From contig CM055092.1 in the NCBI GenBank assembly GCA_029204225.1, positions 17,726,982 through 17,790,981 of the forward strand: DNA of 64,000 bases. The letters run 5' to 3'. Source of the stretch: Diphasiastrum complanatum (lineage: Eukaryota; Streptophyta; Lycopodiopsida; Lycopodiales; Lycopodiaceae). Of the stretch, positions 11,052 to 22,445 are shown one piece after another (the first letter of the stretch is position 1; the number at the start of each line of letters is the position of its first letter). A program made the translations under genes and the position numbers. The notes under the pieces are model-generated. The model saw only the letters and a list, made by a program, of their open reading frames with translations. It ran no database searches and was not told the origin of the DNA.

Positions 11052-13076
11052 TTAGTATCGATGGTGTGGGAGGCGAGGAGTGGCTAGTGCCTTCAACGGG
11101 GTGGCGGGGGGAGTGGTCATCCCATTGGCCTCCATTACATCTATGTCGGTTGGCAGCAAGGGTGGTGGGGGTGCCCAGTTGAAGTCATGAATAAGGCGTC
11201 CCAGCCCCAGTAGCAGCATCGATTGCCCAAGAGGAGCTCCAGGGCATTTTCTCTTCCCAGATCCAAATGGAACCACTCTGAATTCTGCATCTCTCAGCTC
11301 TACTTTGTCACCAATGAATCTCTCAGGCATGAATTGTAGTGGGTTTTCCCAAACATCTGGATTTCTTCCCAGCCCATGGGTGTTGATCAGTACCAGTGAA
11401 TTCTTTGGTATAATGTAGCCTGCTATTTTTGTTTCTCTGATGGATTCATGGGGGATGAGGAACCCCCCTACTGGGTGCAATCTGAAGGTTTCTTTGACTG
11501 CTGCTTTGAGGTATCTCAGCTGGGGAAGGTCACTTTCCTGCAGAGTGTGGCCATCTGCCAACAATTGGTCTAGCTCCTGTTGTGCCTTTTTCAGTGTTTT
11601 TGGGTTGCGGATCAGCTCGGCCATGCACCACTCCATGGTGAAAGAGGCAGTGTCTGTGCCTCCAACCACCATGTCCTGCAGAAGCAATTACGCAATCAAA
11701 GCGAAACGTAAGAAAATTGAATGCTCAAAATTCATGAACAAGCTCAAGTAGTTACAATTATTGAAACCAAAGCAAAACCTCAAACAGAAGAATGCTCCAT
11801 GAACAAGCTGAAATAGCGAAAATGATGCAACGAAAGCAAAATGCAAAAAGAATAGAACGCTCTAATTGATGAGCAAGCTGAAGTAGTTAAAATTCATGCA
11901 GTCAAAGCTAAATACAAAGAAGAAGATTGCTCAAAACCCAAGAACAAGCGGAAATAGCAAGTAATCAAAGCAAACTGTAAAAGGAATAAAATGCTTAAAA
12001 ATCCATGAACAAGTGAATGCAAAAACCTGTAAAAAAATCAAACCAATATTAACAAAACAAATCAAATGCAGAAGTAACTGATAAAACCAGTCACAGTTTA
12101 AGATTGTTACCTGCATTAAAGCTTTCATCTCTATATCATTTAGCTTTCCTTCTCCAGCGGAAATTTTCAACATAACATCTACAAAGTCTTGGGGTCCATT
12201 GCCATCTGGACCATTGCCAAATTGCTGGAGTCTATCTCGGTGCTCTTCCAGAATAGAGGAGTAATAAACATCCATCTGCTTACCCATTCTTTTGAACAAG
12301 CTTTGGTAGCCTCGGAAGTCAAACCATTTGAGAAAAGAAAGGTAATCCCCCACAAAGAAGGTGCCATGCAGTGCTATAGCTGCATGAATCAGTTCTCTAA
12401 ACTCCTTTGCTTCTTTGGCACCCATGGATTCCGAGCCAAAATAGCGTTTTCCCAATAGCATTCTGGTCACAATGTTCATAGTGAAAGACCCCAAGTGCTC
12501 TCTCACATTCACCACCTTTCCACCTTGTTTGCATTCCTCCCATACAGATTGCACCAGTGCCTGAGCCTCTTCTAGTCTATGTTGCTGAAATGACTCAATT
12601 CTTCTTGTAGTGAGAAGATGCTCCATGCAGACACGTCTCATTAGCTTCCAGTGAGCTCCGTAAGGTGCAAGGCCAACGTTCATATCATCATAGGCCATCA
12701 ATTTTGCAGCTGTTCTTCTGGGTCTGGAAGCAAAAATTTCATCTTGGTTCCACAGAAGCTCTTTGATCATCTGAGGACAGTCAGTTGTGACTGTGTGCAC
12801 GGACCCAATTTTGAGATACACCAGAGGGCCATATTGCCTGCAGAATCCAGCAAAAGTTCTATGTGGCAATGGACCCAGTTGAAAGAGGTTTCCTACTATA
12901 GGCCAACCAGGTGGTCCTGGAGGCAGAAGCTTTCTAAACTTTCTTTGAGTAGATGAAGCAGTTGATGCGAGAAATATCACCACCAGTGTGACTAGCAGGA
13001 GCAGAAAATTATGCTTAAGTAGATTGATCACCAAGATCCAGTAAGGTTCAACTTGAAGGAGCTTCTCAGCGTCCAT
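11052..13076 (-). CDS. CYP703-like cytochrome P450, two exons
   Basis: Exon 1 is 12111-13076 (322 codons) and exon 2 is 11052-11675 (207 codons plus stop). The 435-bp phase-0 intron has donor CAG|GTAACA and acceptor CTGCAG|GAC, and the product is 529 residues, normal for an A-type plant P450. It has an N-terminal membrane anchor (about 12-38), a Pro-rich hinge PPGPPGWP (52-59), I-helix GGTDTA (327-332), ExxR (E384, R387), PERF (439-442) and the haem loop FGSGKRKCPG with Cys466. FLIPHES (394-400) matches the substrate-recognition motif regarded as typical of CYP703, and the whole chain reads like that family. CYP703 enzymes are ER-bound in-chain hydroxylases of medium-chain fatty acids such as lauric acid, feeding sporopollenin. 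Family assignment is from remembered similarity; the substrate is inferred. It is divergent from the acyltransferase at 13810. Confidence 0.9.
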
Positions 13077-13809
13077 ATTTGCTGCTGATACTCTGGCTAC
13101 TTGATCCTGGCTCGCAGATATGAGATGGGCTATTCTACATCAATAAATACGAAAGGAATGACAGCATCGACAAGAGAGCTTGCTCATGCAAAGAGCGCGA
13201 AATCTTGGAATGTAAATTATTGCAATCATGCTTTTTATCTTTTTATGCTGCTCCGTATCTGTTTGACTTTTGACTTGAGAAGGTGTGCATGATTTCTCAC
13301 AAATTCTACCACGCCCTTTCTCTCCCTTTCTATTAATTTGAATAATAGCTATAATATATCTGCTCTCACGCATTCAAAATACAACCTGGTGCAAAGGATA
13401 CCCGAAAGATATCACCAAGCACATTTTTGGTGGCGGATTTGCTGAAAGTAGAGGAAAGAGCGAGTGAGCTCACACAACCCATGCACGGCTGTGTAATCTG
13501 GACCTCCAACGCAAACCAGTTTGATTTTATACTGGTGGGTATATCTATAGCTAGCCCTGTTCTTTGGGACTTATTCAGAGTCACTTTTCGCAAAAGGTTG
13601 TGAAGCGGGCAAATCTCACAGCTGTGCTGGTGAATCAGCGCAAGCAGCAAAATTTTGCTACTTTTAAGAAATACTACTCTCACTGATAGTTTCATCTCAT
13701 GTCAGAACTGTCCATCAGGTCTAGTTTCAGACAGAAATCCTTGTGATCTAGCCAAGTATTATTTGTAGCAGCCAAAGATTAACTTCAAGAAACAGATTAT
13801 TGAGAAATA
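13077..13809. promoter_or_regulatory. 733-bp shared intergenic region of a divergent gene pair
   Basis: This segment separates the start codons of the P450 (minus) and the acyltransferase (plus) and must hold both promoters. An AT-rich stretch with TATA-like sequence (ATATATTATAG on the minus strand, about 13342-13358) lies about 270 bp from the P450 ATG. For the other gene only a weak TATTATTTG near 13757 is seen. ORFs inside it look like chance. Co-regulation is plausible but not shown. Confidence 0.5.
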
Positions 13810-15398
13810 ATGGATCCAGAAAAGGGATTGAGGATTCAGGCTCATCTGCCGGTCACTGTAGATCAGCCAGAGATCGTGACACCTGCTGAGCCCAGAGCAA
13901 ATAGTACCCTCTTTCTATGCAATATCGATCAGGTATCGGCATTCCAAGTAGAGACGATCTTTTTCTTCTCACGCCATTCTGAAAAAGAAGCCGAAAATGT
14001 GGATGTGATTTTAAAAGAAGCTTTGAGCAAGGTATTAGTACCATATTACTTCATGGCTGGGAGGCTTAAGCTCAACGAAGACGAGAAGAGGCTAGAGGTA
14101 GTTTGCAACGGGGCTGGGGTGCTTTTTACTGGGGCAAAGTCGGAACTTAACATCTCTGACTTAGGAGACATCACTGTGCCTAATTTGAACTTTCGGAACT
14201 TGATTCTGCAAATAAATAATGCTCATAGTATATCCGAAATCCCTCTCATGACTGTTCAGGTGAGAAGCTACTGCTTTTACGCTCCCAATTAGATGTTTAT
14301 CTGCTGTAGAAGAATTTCATGTAAACAAGTAGCCAGTTTTGAGAGTGAATTTCCTTCTGTAAATATTTACATTTTACTGAGAACACTTTACAAACACTCA
14401 CGTCATTTTTTGTGAAATCCAGAGGAAATGGTAGGGCTTTCTTTTGGATTCATGCACTGAATGATGATCTTATATCAGACTTTTTGTTACAGGTGACCCG
14501 GTTCAATTGTGGGGGCTTCACTTTAGGACTGTCCATGAGTCATGCAATGATGGATGGCATTTCTGTGACAGAGTTTCTGAAAAATTATGCTTCATTTGTC
14601 CGTGGAGAAGGTCTACTGACGAATCCCAACCCTGATAGAACAATGCTGAAGGCAAGACTCGCCCTTCAACCTGGGTTTTATGAAGAAATCATGTATCGGT
14701 TTGCTCCTGCAAGATCCTACAATGAACAAATAGCCAGTCAAGCTGAAAACTTTGATTTTCCCAATAACTCCGCTCCTTCAGACCACATATACAAGATTTT
14801 TCCTTTCTCCAGGTCCATGATCAGTGCTCTAAAACACAAGGTACTTCAACAAAAGCGTGTGAGTGAGTGCTCTACATTTGAAGTCTTGGCTGCCCATGTG
14901 TGGCAGGTGAGGACGAAGTCCTTGTATATGGAACCAGATCACCCATCGCCATTTTTTTTTGTAGTAGATATTCGAGATAAAATGATACCCCCCCTCTCAA
15001 AAGATTTTACTGGAAATGCTGTGGCCGTCACAATCACAAGCATGACAGCTAAAGAGCTGTGTGAGGGTGATCTCTCATGCTGTGTAGAAAAAATTCAACA
15101 GGCAATTAAGATGATCACAGACGAATACGTAAGGTCCTGGACAGACTGGTGGGAAGTGAACCGCACAAGCCAAGTAAGGTTGGGAGGATTCTGTGTGTCT
15201 GCATGGTGGAAGATGCCATTCTATGACTTGGATTTTGGGTGGGGAAAACCCAAGTATGCAGGTCCCATACCGAATCAATTGGTGTATTTTGTTTTGTTTC
15301 TGTCAAATGGCAAAGAAGACGGAGGATTGAACATATACCTGGGCTTGGAGCCTCATCAGATGGCTCGATTTGAACAGGTCATTTACTCTGAACTTTAA
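13810..15398 (+). CDS. BAHD acyltransferase, HHT/ASFT-like, two exons
   Basis: Exon 1 is 13810-14259 (150 codons) and exon 2 is 14493-15398 (301 codons plus stop). The phase-0 intron has donor TTCAG|GTGAGA and acceptor TTGTTACAG|GTG, and falls after a Gln at the position common in plant BAHD genes. The product has 451 residues, the usual family size. It carries the catalytic HXXXD (HAMMD, 167-171; His is the general base) and DFGWG (397-401). The N-terminal half (AEP..., LSKVLVPYYFMAGRL, GGFTLGLSMSHAMMDG) resembles omega-hydroxyacid/fatty-alcohol hydroxycinnamoyltransferases, which move feruloyl or similar groups from CoA to hydroxy lipids for suberin, cutin or spore-wall polymers. HCT-type shikimate transferase is less likely but not excluded. 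BAHD enzymes are usually cytosolic. No breaks are seen. Confidence 0.88.
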
Positions 15399-16125
15399 TT
15401 TCTCTTCAACCGGGTGAACATTGCAAGCTCTATAATTATACCAGCCCAACTTACATGGAATATCGAATGTATTCTCAATAGCAGGATAAGTCATACTTGC
15501 ATGTGCAATCTTTAGCTGTAGCTTGACTCTTCAATAAAATTTCTTAAGTAGCTCCATATTAGGAAGTGATTGCGGTAAGCAAGTATCTAGCTGGATGATT
15601 AAAAAGCAAGTAGCCATTCCATAACTAGGAGCTGCATGTACGAACTGTTATAAATTCAGCTATGAATTGGCCTAAAGTCTGCCTACTTGCAGATCAGATC
15701 ATTATAACTGCACCTGTACAATCGCTTTGTTGGAGTCATATTGAATTGCCGAGTTCTTAAAGAAATAAATATGACCCACAAATTTTATATTCTGACATTA
15801 AAATCCATCGAAGTTCTTGCCAATAACCAATGAGCAGTTCTGGAGTTTGTGAAAGTACTTACAATAAAAACTCAAAACTGATATGAGAATCATCTTGAGA
15901 TTACTTTGAATTGCCAAAACTGGTAACAGACATATGTTTGTGATTCCCTAGGGCTATGCAATTGCCTGATCTGCATATACTGGTTAAGTAGTTGAAGAAA
16001 GAAATAACTTGGAGCTACTCATGATAGCTGATGATCAGCACCTCTCCATTTTCACGATTTATGCTATCAACCTCTCACGAAAACTACCAGCACAGATCTG
16101 TGATAACTAGATAGGCCCGTGATAC
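15399..16125. other. 3' flank of the acyltransferase, no gene
   Basis: No gene or repeat is recognised. The first few hundred bases should contain the 3' UTR of the BAHD gene. The copia LTR begins at 16126; the 15 bases before it (TAGGCCCGTGATAC) resemble the primer-site region of the same element. Confidence 0.4.
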
Positions 16126-16513
16126 TGTTGTTAGCATGAATCACAGCGAGGAAGATGACATCATAAAATGCAGAATCTACGAACACTCAATTGATCAATC
16201 ATAAAGCAAAATCATACACACATACAAAAGCAATATCTTGATTACCAAAAGCGTGATCATAGCCTCACGAAGCATGTACATATATCAGCATGCTAGTGTC
16301 ATGCCAAGATTCTATATAATGTGCAATATGATGATTATCATATTCACACCTATCTAGTATGATATCCATCGTATTCACACCTATCTAACGTGGCATCAAG
16401 CATGCCAAGAAAAATTTGGCTAATCCTACGTATTCTAGATACATTCGTGATGAGCCATGTGACTGAAGACGATTAGCAATGACTGTTGGTGTCATGTGAC
16501 ATGGACACCAACA
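16126..16513 (-). repeat. 3' LTR of the copia element
   Basis: 388 bp, in the same orientation as the copy at 20498-20884, bounded inside by the polypurine tract. Its ends, TGTTGGTGTCC and CTAACAACA on the minus strand, make a short inverted repeat. Confidence 0.9.
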
Positions 16514-16522
16514 ATCCCCATC

Positions 16523-19500
16523 TCAATGCTGTCCATCTTCTCTAACGATGCTCTTCATTCCCATGGCATTCCTTAAGCATACAAATCTATCCTTTGATAG
16601 AGGTTTGGTCATTATGTCTGCAGTCATCACTTTGGTGGGACAGATATCCAACATCATCTTCTGACTTTGTACCAAATCCTTGATGCTGGATGTCAATGTG
16701 TTTGTTTCGTTTGTCAAACCTCCATTCCTGCATATGAAGATGTTGCCTTGGTTGTCGTTGAAGATCTTCATTCCCTTTGTTGAGATGCCTATCTCGTGAC
16801 ATAGACTCTTGATCCAAACATACTCTCTAGCATTATGACATATCCCCATTAGTTCCGCTTCAATTGAGGAGAGAGCCACAGATTTTTGCTTACTGCCTAC
16901 CGAGCTTACAGCTCCTCTGCTCATCATGAAGACGAACCCACAAGTGGATTTTCTATCATCTGTGTCACCTGCCCAGTCAGAGTCGACAAACCCCTCAATG
17001 TTTTCAAAAGGAAACCTGTATTCCAACCCAAGTCCAATGGTTCCCTTTAAGTATCTCAGAACTCTTTTGGCTGCTTGCCAATGATCGATGCCTGGGTCTT
17101 CCAGATACCTGTTGAGTGATTCAATTGCCGTGGCTATGTCTGGCCTAGTGCATACCATAGCATACATCAACGATCCCACTAGGCTTTTATACGGATATCG
17201 GTTCATTTCTGCTCTGTCAGGCTCAGTTTGTGGTGACATCTGTTTGCTCAGTCTTATTCCCTGATCTTGCGGAGTTCAAGCAATTTTTCATCCCAAATTT
17301 TTTGAGCATATTGATGATGTACCTTTCCTGCCTTAGGTGGATAGATTTTTTGATTCTGTCTCTTTCAACTTGAATTCCCAGGCAATAATGCAGCTGACCC
17401 ATATCCTTGATCTCAGTCTTCAATCCCGCCTTACAGGACTCCAGCCTTGAAATGTTGTCGCCAATCAGGATTATATCATCCACATAAAGTGATATGACAA
17501 TGATTTCCAAATGAGATCTCTTGATGAATATGCTCTGATCTGAGTTGCATTTTTTGAAATTTTGCTCATGAAGGTATATTTCAATTCACTCATACCAAAC
17601 TCTGGATGATTGCTTTAATCCATACATCGCTTTGTTGAGCTTGCAGACCATACCCAACCCTTCTTCAAATCCGTCTGGTTGTTTCATATACACGTCCTCA
17701 CTTAGTGTCCCATTCAGGAATGCAGTTTTGACGTCAAGCCGATGAATCTCCATGTCATTAGCAGCTTCCCATGCAAGCATTATCCTAATCGATCCAATTC
17801 TAGCGACTGGGGCAAATGTTTCGTCAAAGTCCACGCCTTCTGTCTGCGAGCATCCTTTGGCTACTATCCGTGCGGCCTTATATCTCTCCACGTTGCCCTC
17901 TACATCATATTTTAATCTATAAATCCATCTACAACCAATGGCCCTCCTCCCTTCTAGTAGATGTACCAAATTCCACGCATCATTCTTCTTAATCGACTTC
18001 ATTTCTTCTGTCATTGCATGGAGCCAGTCATTCCAGTCTCCCCTCTTTCGAGCTTCCCGGTAAGATCCTGGCTCTTCATCTAGTTCTTGACTCATGAAAA
18101 TCTCATCGAATCTTTGTGGAGCTCTTTTTGCCCTGTTTGGCCTTGCCTCAACAATTGTCTCTGGTCTCTCCCGATTGAACTTGATCTTGAGCCTTGGTTG
18201 CCTCACTGTATCAAGTTCTTCGTTCTCTTCTGCATCAAATAATTCTTCCCCCGTGGACATTTGACCATCAATGCTCTCATCATGGGCATAATCCTCTGAG
18301 GATACATTGTCTTGGGATGTATTGGAGCTCGAAATGCTAATAACCTCTGTAGGAAACACCACGCCCCCCTTGAGTCCATGATCTGAACTAGAATTGGAGG
18401 TGGGTTTTACCACCATTGTGGGATCTTCATCAAACACGACATCCCTTGAATTGATGTTTGTAACATGATCAAAAAGCTTATATCCTTTAGTTCCTTCCAG
18501 ATATCCTACAAACAAGCATTTGTTGGATTTGGGATCAAGTTTCTGTCGCCTTTCTTTGGGAATATGTACGTATGTAGTGCAGCCAAACACCTTGAAGTGA
18601 TCTACTCTTGGCTTATGTCCGTACCACATCTCATGAGGGATTTTTCCTGCCAAGACCTTCGTTGGAGAGCTGTTGATTATGTGACATGCAGTTGCAACAG
18701 CCTTTTCCCATAGATACTTAGGTAGATCATTCTCCTGTAACATACAACAAGTCATTTCCATTAGCGTTCTGTTTTTTCTTTCCACCAAACCATTCTGTTC
18801 AAGAGTGTATGGGACAGTGAATTCTCTCAAGATACCATTCTTTAGACAAAATTCATTGAATTCTTTGTTTTTGAATTCTCCACCATTGTCACTTCTGAGC
18901 TTCTTGACCTTCTTATTGGTTTCACTCTCAGCTATGCTCTTGAATGCCTTGAAACTTTCAAGTGCCTGAGAATTCTGCTTCAACGTCCAAATCCGAGTTC
19001 TCCTCATGTAGTTGTCTGCATATGTGATGAAGTACCTAGATCCTCCAATAGATGGCACCTCCATTGGTCCACAGATGTCCGTGTGGATTAGTTCAAGCAC
19101 TTTAGTGGATCTTGTTGGATGTGTCTCTGGAAAGCGTTCTCTATGCTGCTTCCCAAAAATACACACATCGCATTTGTCAACCCCTTCCTTGACATCGTAA
19201 TCGAACCCCCTCAGCATCTTGTCATTCGCTAAGGTCTAGAGACTCTTGCATCCAAGATACCCCATCTGCCTGTGCCAAAAATTGTTGGTTTTGTTGGAGT
19301 CCACTGTTAGACTTGCCATAGATCTTTCGTCAGCTCCTCCTTGTAGCTGATACAAACCTCCTGTCCTGAATCCAATCCTGATTGGTCCGTCATCCGTCTG
19401 AATGCTGGACCCTTATTTTCCGAACAGCACGTGATATCCAGTGTCTGTAAGTCTGGCTACCGACAGTAGGTTCTTGGCTAAATTGGAAACATGTAGGATG

Positions 19501-19808
19501 TCGCACAGGTTCACACTCCTATCTTGCCCAAGCCATATGCGAACAGAGCCTCTCCCTATTGCATCAATCACACCTTTATCTCCCATCATGATCTCCTTAC
19601 CATTGAGCATCTGATAGGTGATGAAGGCATCATGATTATTTGTCATATGGGACATGGCTGCAGAAACAAGATACGAGTACGGGTCTGCGTCAACGATTTG
19701 TCTCTTGGATTTCAACTTTACATCAATGATCTCATTAGAATTAGACGATGCATCATATGACTGGGTGTCAGATAGTTCCAGGGAGTTCCAACTTTCCTTA
19801 GCCATCAT
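16523..19808 (-). pseudogene. Broken copia Pol (protease, integrase, RT, RNase H)
   Basis: The order on the minus strand is as follows. Protease lies in 19413-19808, but the active-site triplet is altered (SYLVSAAMSHMT where family members have a DSGA-type site), so the catalytic Asp is lost. Integrase and the RT N-terminus lie in 17586-19217 (CDVC, IHTDICGP, LRSDNGGEF, EQNGLVERKNR, then YGLKQSSRVWYE and a stop). RT with YVDD lies in 17223-17510. RNase H lies in 16523-17239 (VDSDWAGD, SSIEAELMG, NDNQG). Stops or frameshifts at about 19217-19413, 17586 and 17223-17239 break it. Confidence 0.9.
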
Positions 19809-19971
19809 AGCAAATGCATCTGTGGTCTCTTGGGAGACTCGTGATCAGATTATATATAAGCTGTTGCTTGTCAACCACCGCACCGACTGCGATTAGTTTT
19901 CTTCCAATGTCCTTAATCTTCTCCACACGGTCTCTCATTGAATCACCCTCACTCATCTTGGTGTTCGTCAC

Positions 19972-20322
19972 CTACCTCTGCAACATCAGAATGCTTGAGA
20001 AACCTTTAGCTTGAAAGCTACCAAGAAGCGCATCCCATACTCCCTTTGCTGTCTCCTGATCCCTAACTAATGAGATCGCAGTCTCACCTAAGCTCAGGCA
20101 CAACATCATGTGTGCTTTCGACCCTTTCGCAGCGATCAATTCGGCCTGCTGTGCGTTCTTCACCTGACCCTCTTGATCCAGCTCAAGAGTCTCCTCACCT
20201 GATACAATGCCCCAGAGGCCCTTGTCTTTCAGCAAGATATTCATCTTCCAACTCCACGAGCTGTAATTGTCAGCCTCTAGCCGATCAATCATCTTGCTCT
20301 CTGTTGACGCTTCTAGTGCCAT
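19972..20322 (-). pseudogene. Copia gag N-terminal fragment
   Basis: From a probable start at 20322 (MALEASTESK) the ORF encodes a UBN2-type copia Gag start (DNYSSWSWKMNILLKDKGLW and later AKGVWDALLGSF). It stops at 19972, before any zinc knuckle, where a full Gag would continue. It is part of the element at 16126-20884. Confidence 0.75.
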
Positions 20323-20483
20323 CTTCTCTGATTTGTAGGAGCTTAAAATGATTGTTGCTTTATGCAGATTGACCGATCGCCCGAGCTCACTCGTGATAGC
20401 AAAAGGTAGAATCAGCAATCGATGCTGCTCCGATACTGCTCGATCCAAGATAGTATGTGATCCTGGATTCTTCCTTCACGTAT

Positions 20484-20497
20484 GTAGGCCCATAACC
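20484..20497 (-). other. Half-tRNA-type primer binding site
   Basis: The minus strand reads GGTTATGGGCCTAC immediately inside the 5' LTR. The complement of the anticodon stem-loop of plant initiator tRNA-Met is GGTTATGGGCCCAC, one mismatch away. Priming by a cleaved tRNA-Met half is established for Drosophila copia and yeast Ty5. Confidence 0.7.
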
Positions 20498-20884
20498 ATT
20501 ATTAGTATGAATCACAGCGAGGAAGATGATAGCATAAAAGGCAGAATCTACGAACACTCAATTGATCAATCATAAAGCAAAATCATACACACATACAAAA
20601 GCAATATCTTGATTACCAAAAGCATGATCATAGCCTCACAAAGCATGTACATATATCAGCATGCTAGTGTCATGCCAAGATTCTATATAATGTGCAATAT
20701 GATGATTATCGTATTCACACCTATCTAGTATGATATCCATTGTATTCACACCTATCTAACATGGCATCAAGCATGCCAGGAAAACCTTGGCTAATCCTAC
20801 GTATTCTAGATACATTTGTGATGAGCCATGTGACTGAAGACGGTTCGCAGTGACCGTTGGTGTCATGTGACATGGACACCAACA
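20498..20884 (-). repeat. 5' LTR of the copia element
   Basis: It matches the LTR at 16126-16513 without gaps and ends at ACCAACA on the plus strand. Its inner end (CTAATAAT) has diverged from the CAACA of the other copy. Confidence 0.88.
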
Positions 20885-21361
20885 ACTGTGAATTGAGAGG
20901 ATGCTTGATAATTTTCCACAACTAACCAATTTGTCAACTGACTTAAGATCTCCACCTCTCTTTAAGCCAATCTTTATCATCCTTTTTTATCTTAAAAAGT
21001 AAGTCTATGATATGTGAGTATAAAAATTGGACTTACTTTCCTTTCTTTTGGATTTTGGAAGGTAAATGGAAGCTTTTGGGATACTTATGAAAGAGGGAAT
21101 GGTCATTGAAGAGACTTCAAGGCATCTTAAAGGGAAAATTTGAAAATAAGTAGAAAATTTGAGGTTAAGTATGGTCTCAACAAGGAGGATAACCTGTAGC
21201 ACCAACAAATGTCACTAGAAAAATCATTTCCCTACATAAATGTTGGTGAATGTGAGCTGCATGTGTGTATATACACTACATACAAATTACAAGATTTGCT
21301 TAAATAATCTATAGTTACAAGACTAGTTTAGTCTAACTCAATATCTGGTCGTGAATGTACT
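20885..21361. other. Spacer between two copia sequences, nothing recognised
   Basis: AT-rich DNA with no ORF carrying a family motif. It is probably further degenerate TE sequence belonging to the fragment at 21362-21948. Confidence 0.35.
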
Positions 21362-21948
21362 TTACAGATATTTGATGTACAACGACATCTGTACAATTCC
21401 CAGAAAGAAACAAAACCCGAAGGTAGATTTTATGGTAGAGACATCTCCTCCCCAATTTGAGTTGGAGTAGACAAAAAGAACCATTGGGTTGATAGCATTT
21501 CCATCTAAGCACATTATTTGATCATTAATTTCTTGAATGTACTTCATCACTCTCTTTAGTACTTTCCAATGCAAGATCTTGGAAATAGACATGAATTGAC
21601 TTAATGTGCTGATAGTGTATGCAAGGTCTGGATTGGTGCACAACATGACATACTTTAAAGATCCTACTAGTGAGTGATAAGGATACTTCGACAAGTCGAG
21701 TATCTCACTTCGGTGTCTGCACAGAAAAGTTTGGTCAATATCATACTTGGATCCATTGGTGTATCAACTGGTTTGCAATCGGACGTGTGGATATTTTCTA
21801 GAACATTCTCTAGATATTTCTGCTGGCTAAGATAGACCTTCTTATGTAATCTATCTCTAGTAATGTGCATTCCTAATAGTAAATGAATAGTGCCTAAGTT
21901 GGTCACGTTGAATTCCTTCGACAGATCACTCTTAGTAGTGTGCAACAA
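21362..21948 (-). pseudogene. Ty1/copia RT-RNase H fragment
   Basis: Two overlapping frames encode LSKEFNVTNLGTIHLLLGMH and YLENVLENIHTSDCKPVDTPMD (21667-21948), then YPYHSLVGSLKYVMLCTNPDLAY and VYSNSNWGGD (21362-21694). These are the connection and RNase H domains of copia Pol. The RNase H start site reads SNSNWGGD where active copies have Asp residues, and a frameshift separates the halves. It is a different family from the element at 16126-20884. Confidence 0.8.
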
Positions 21949-22351
21949 GAAATATGTGTGTGTGTCGTTACGTTGTGGTGCTTGACACTCTCGTCTTTTA
22001 GGGTTTTGATGTAAGATGATCCTCTTCTTGCATCTTGGCCTTTCTAGGGTTATTTAGGCTCCTTGGGCACTAAATCTTCTCCTCTTGAGGCTTATCTTCT
22101 CAAGGGAGAGGAGCAATGGGAATGGAACCTACCTAATGGATCTTAATGACCTCTCATGAATGATATCTAACTCCTATTTTCCCATTGGGTGTTTTGTGGA
22201 TTAGAAAGATGAAAGCTTATGCTAATGATATTCTTTATTGTGATAGCATGATTGAGAAACACATTCCAGCATTCATCAATCCACAAACAAACATATAATG
22301 ACAAAGAAAGAGGACTTCACATAAAAAGAAAGGGTAGGAGGAGGAGGCTTC

Positions 22352-22355
<4 letters not shown>
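21949..22355. other. Unassigned spacer before the CT array
   Basis: No gene is seen. The sequence is AT-rich and leads into a purine-rich stretch (AGGGTAGGAGGAGGAGG, 22331-22347) just before the (CT)n array. That stretch could be a decayed polypurine tract. Confidence 0.3.

Positions 22356-22437
<82 letters not shown>
22356..22437. repeat. (CT)n microsatellite, 82 bp
   Basis: A pure run of about 41 CT units lying immediately upstream of the gypsy gag-like reading frame at 22446. Confidence 0.98.
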
Positions 22438-22438
<1 letters not shown>

Positions 22439-22445
22439 AAAGAGA

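Larger units (their letters stand above)
16126..20884 (-). mobile_element. Decayed Ty1/copia element with 388-bp LTRs
   Basis: Two direct LTRs (16126-16513 and 20497/20498-20884) align without gaps and differ at about 17 of 383 bases by eye (about 4%). They begin TGTTGG on the minus strand; the 3' LTR ends CAACA. The polypurine tract GAGATGGGGAT abuts the 3' LTR (about 16514-16525). The primer site at 20484-20497 (minus GGTTATGGGCCTAC) matches the anticodon-loop complement of plant initiator tRNA-Met at 13 of 14 bases rather than the acceptor end. Coding fragments lie on the minus strand. No matching target duplication is visible: the flanks read GATAC and ACTGT. It sits about 730 bp 3' of the acyltransferase gene, facing it. 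Confidence 0.9.

Noticed and set aside
13366-13695. 109-codon minus-strand ORF in the P450-acyltransferase intergenic region
   Set aside because: It has no family motif and lies where two promoters are expected. Treated as chance.
16121-20889. Target site duplication for the copia element
   Set aside because: The flanking pentamers GATAC and ACTGT do not match, so no duplication is claimed.
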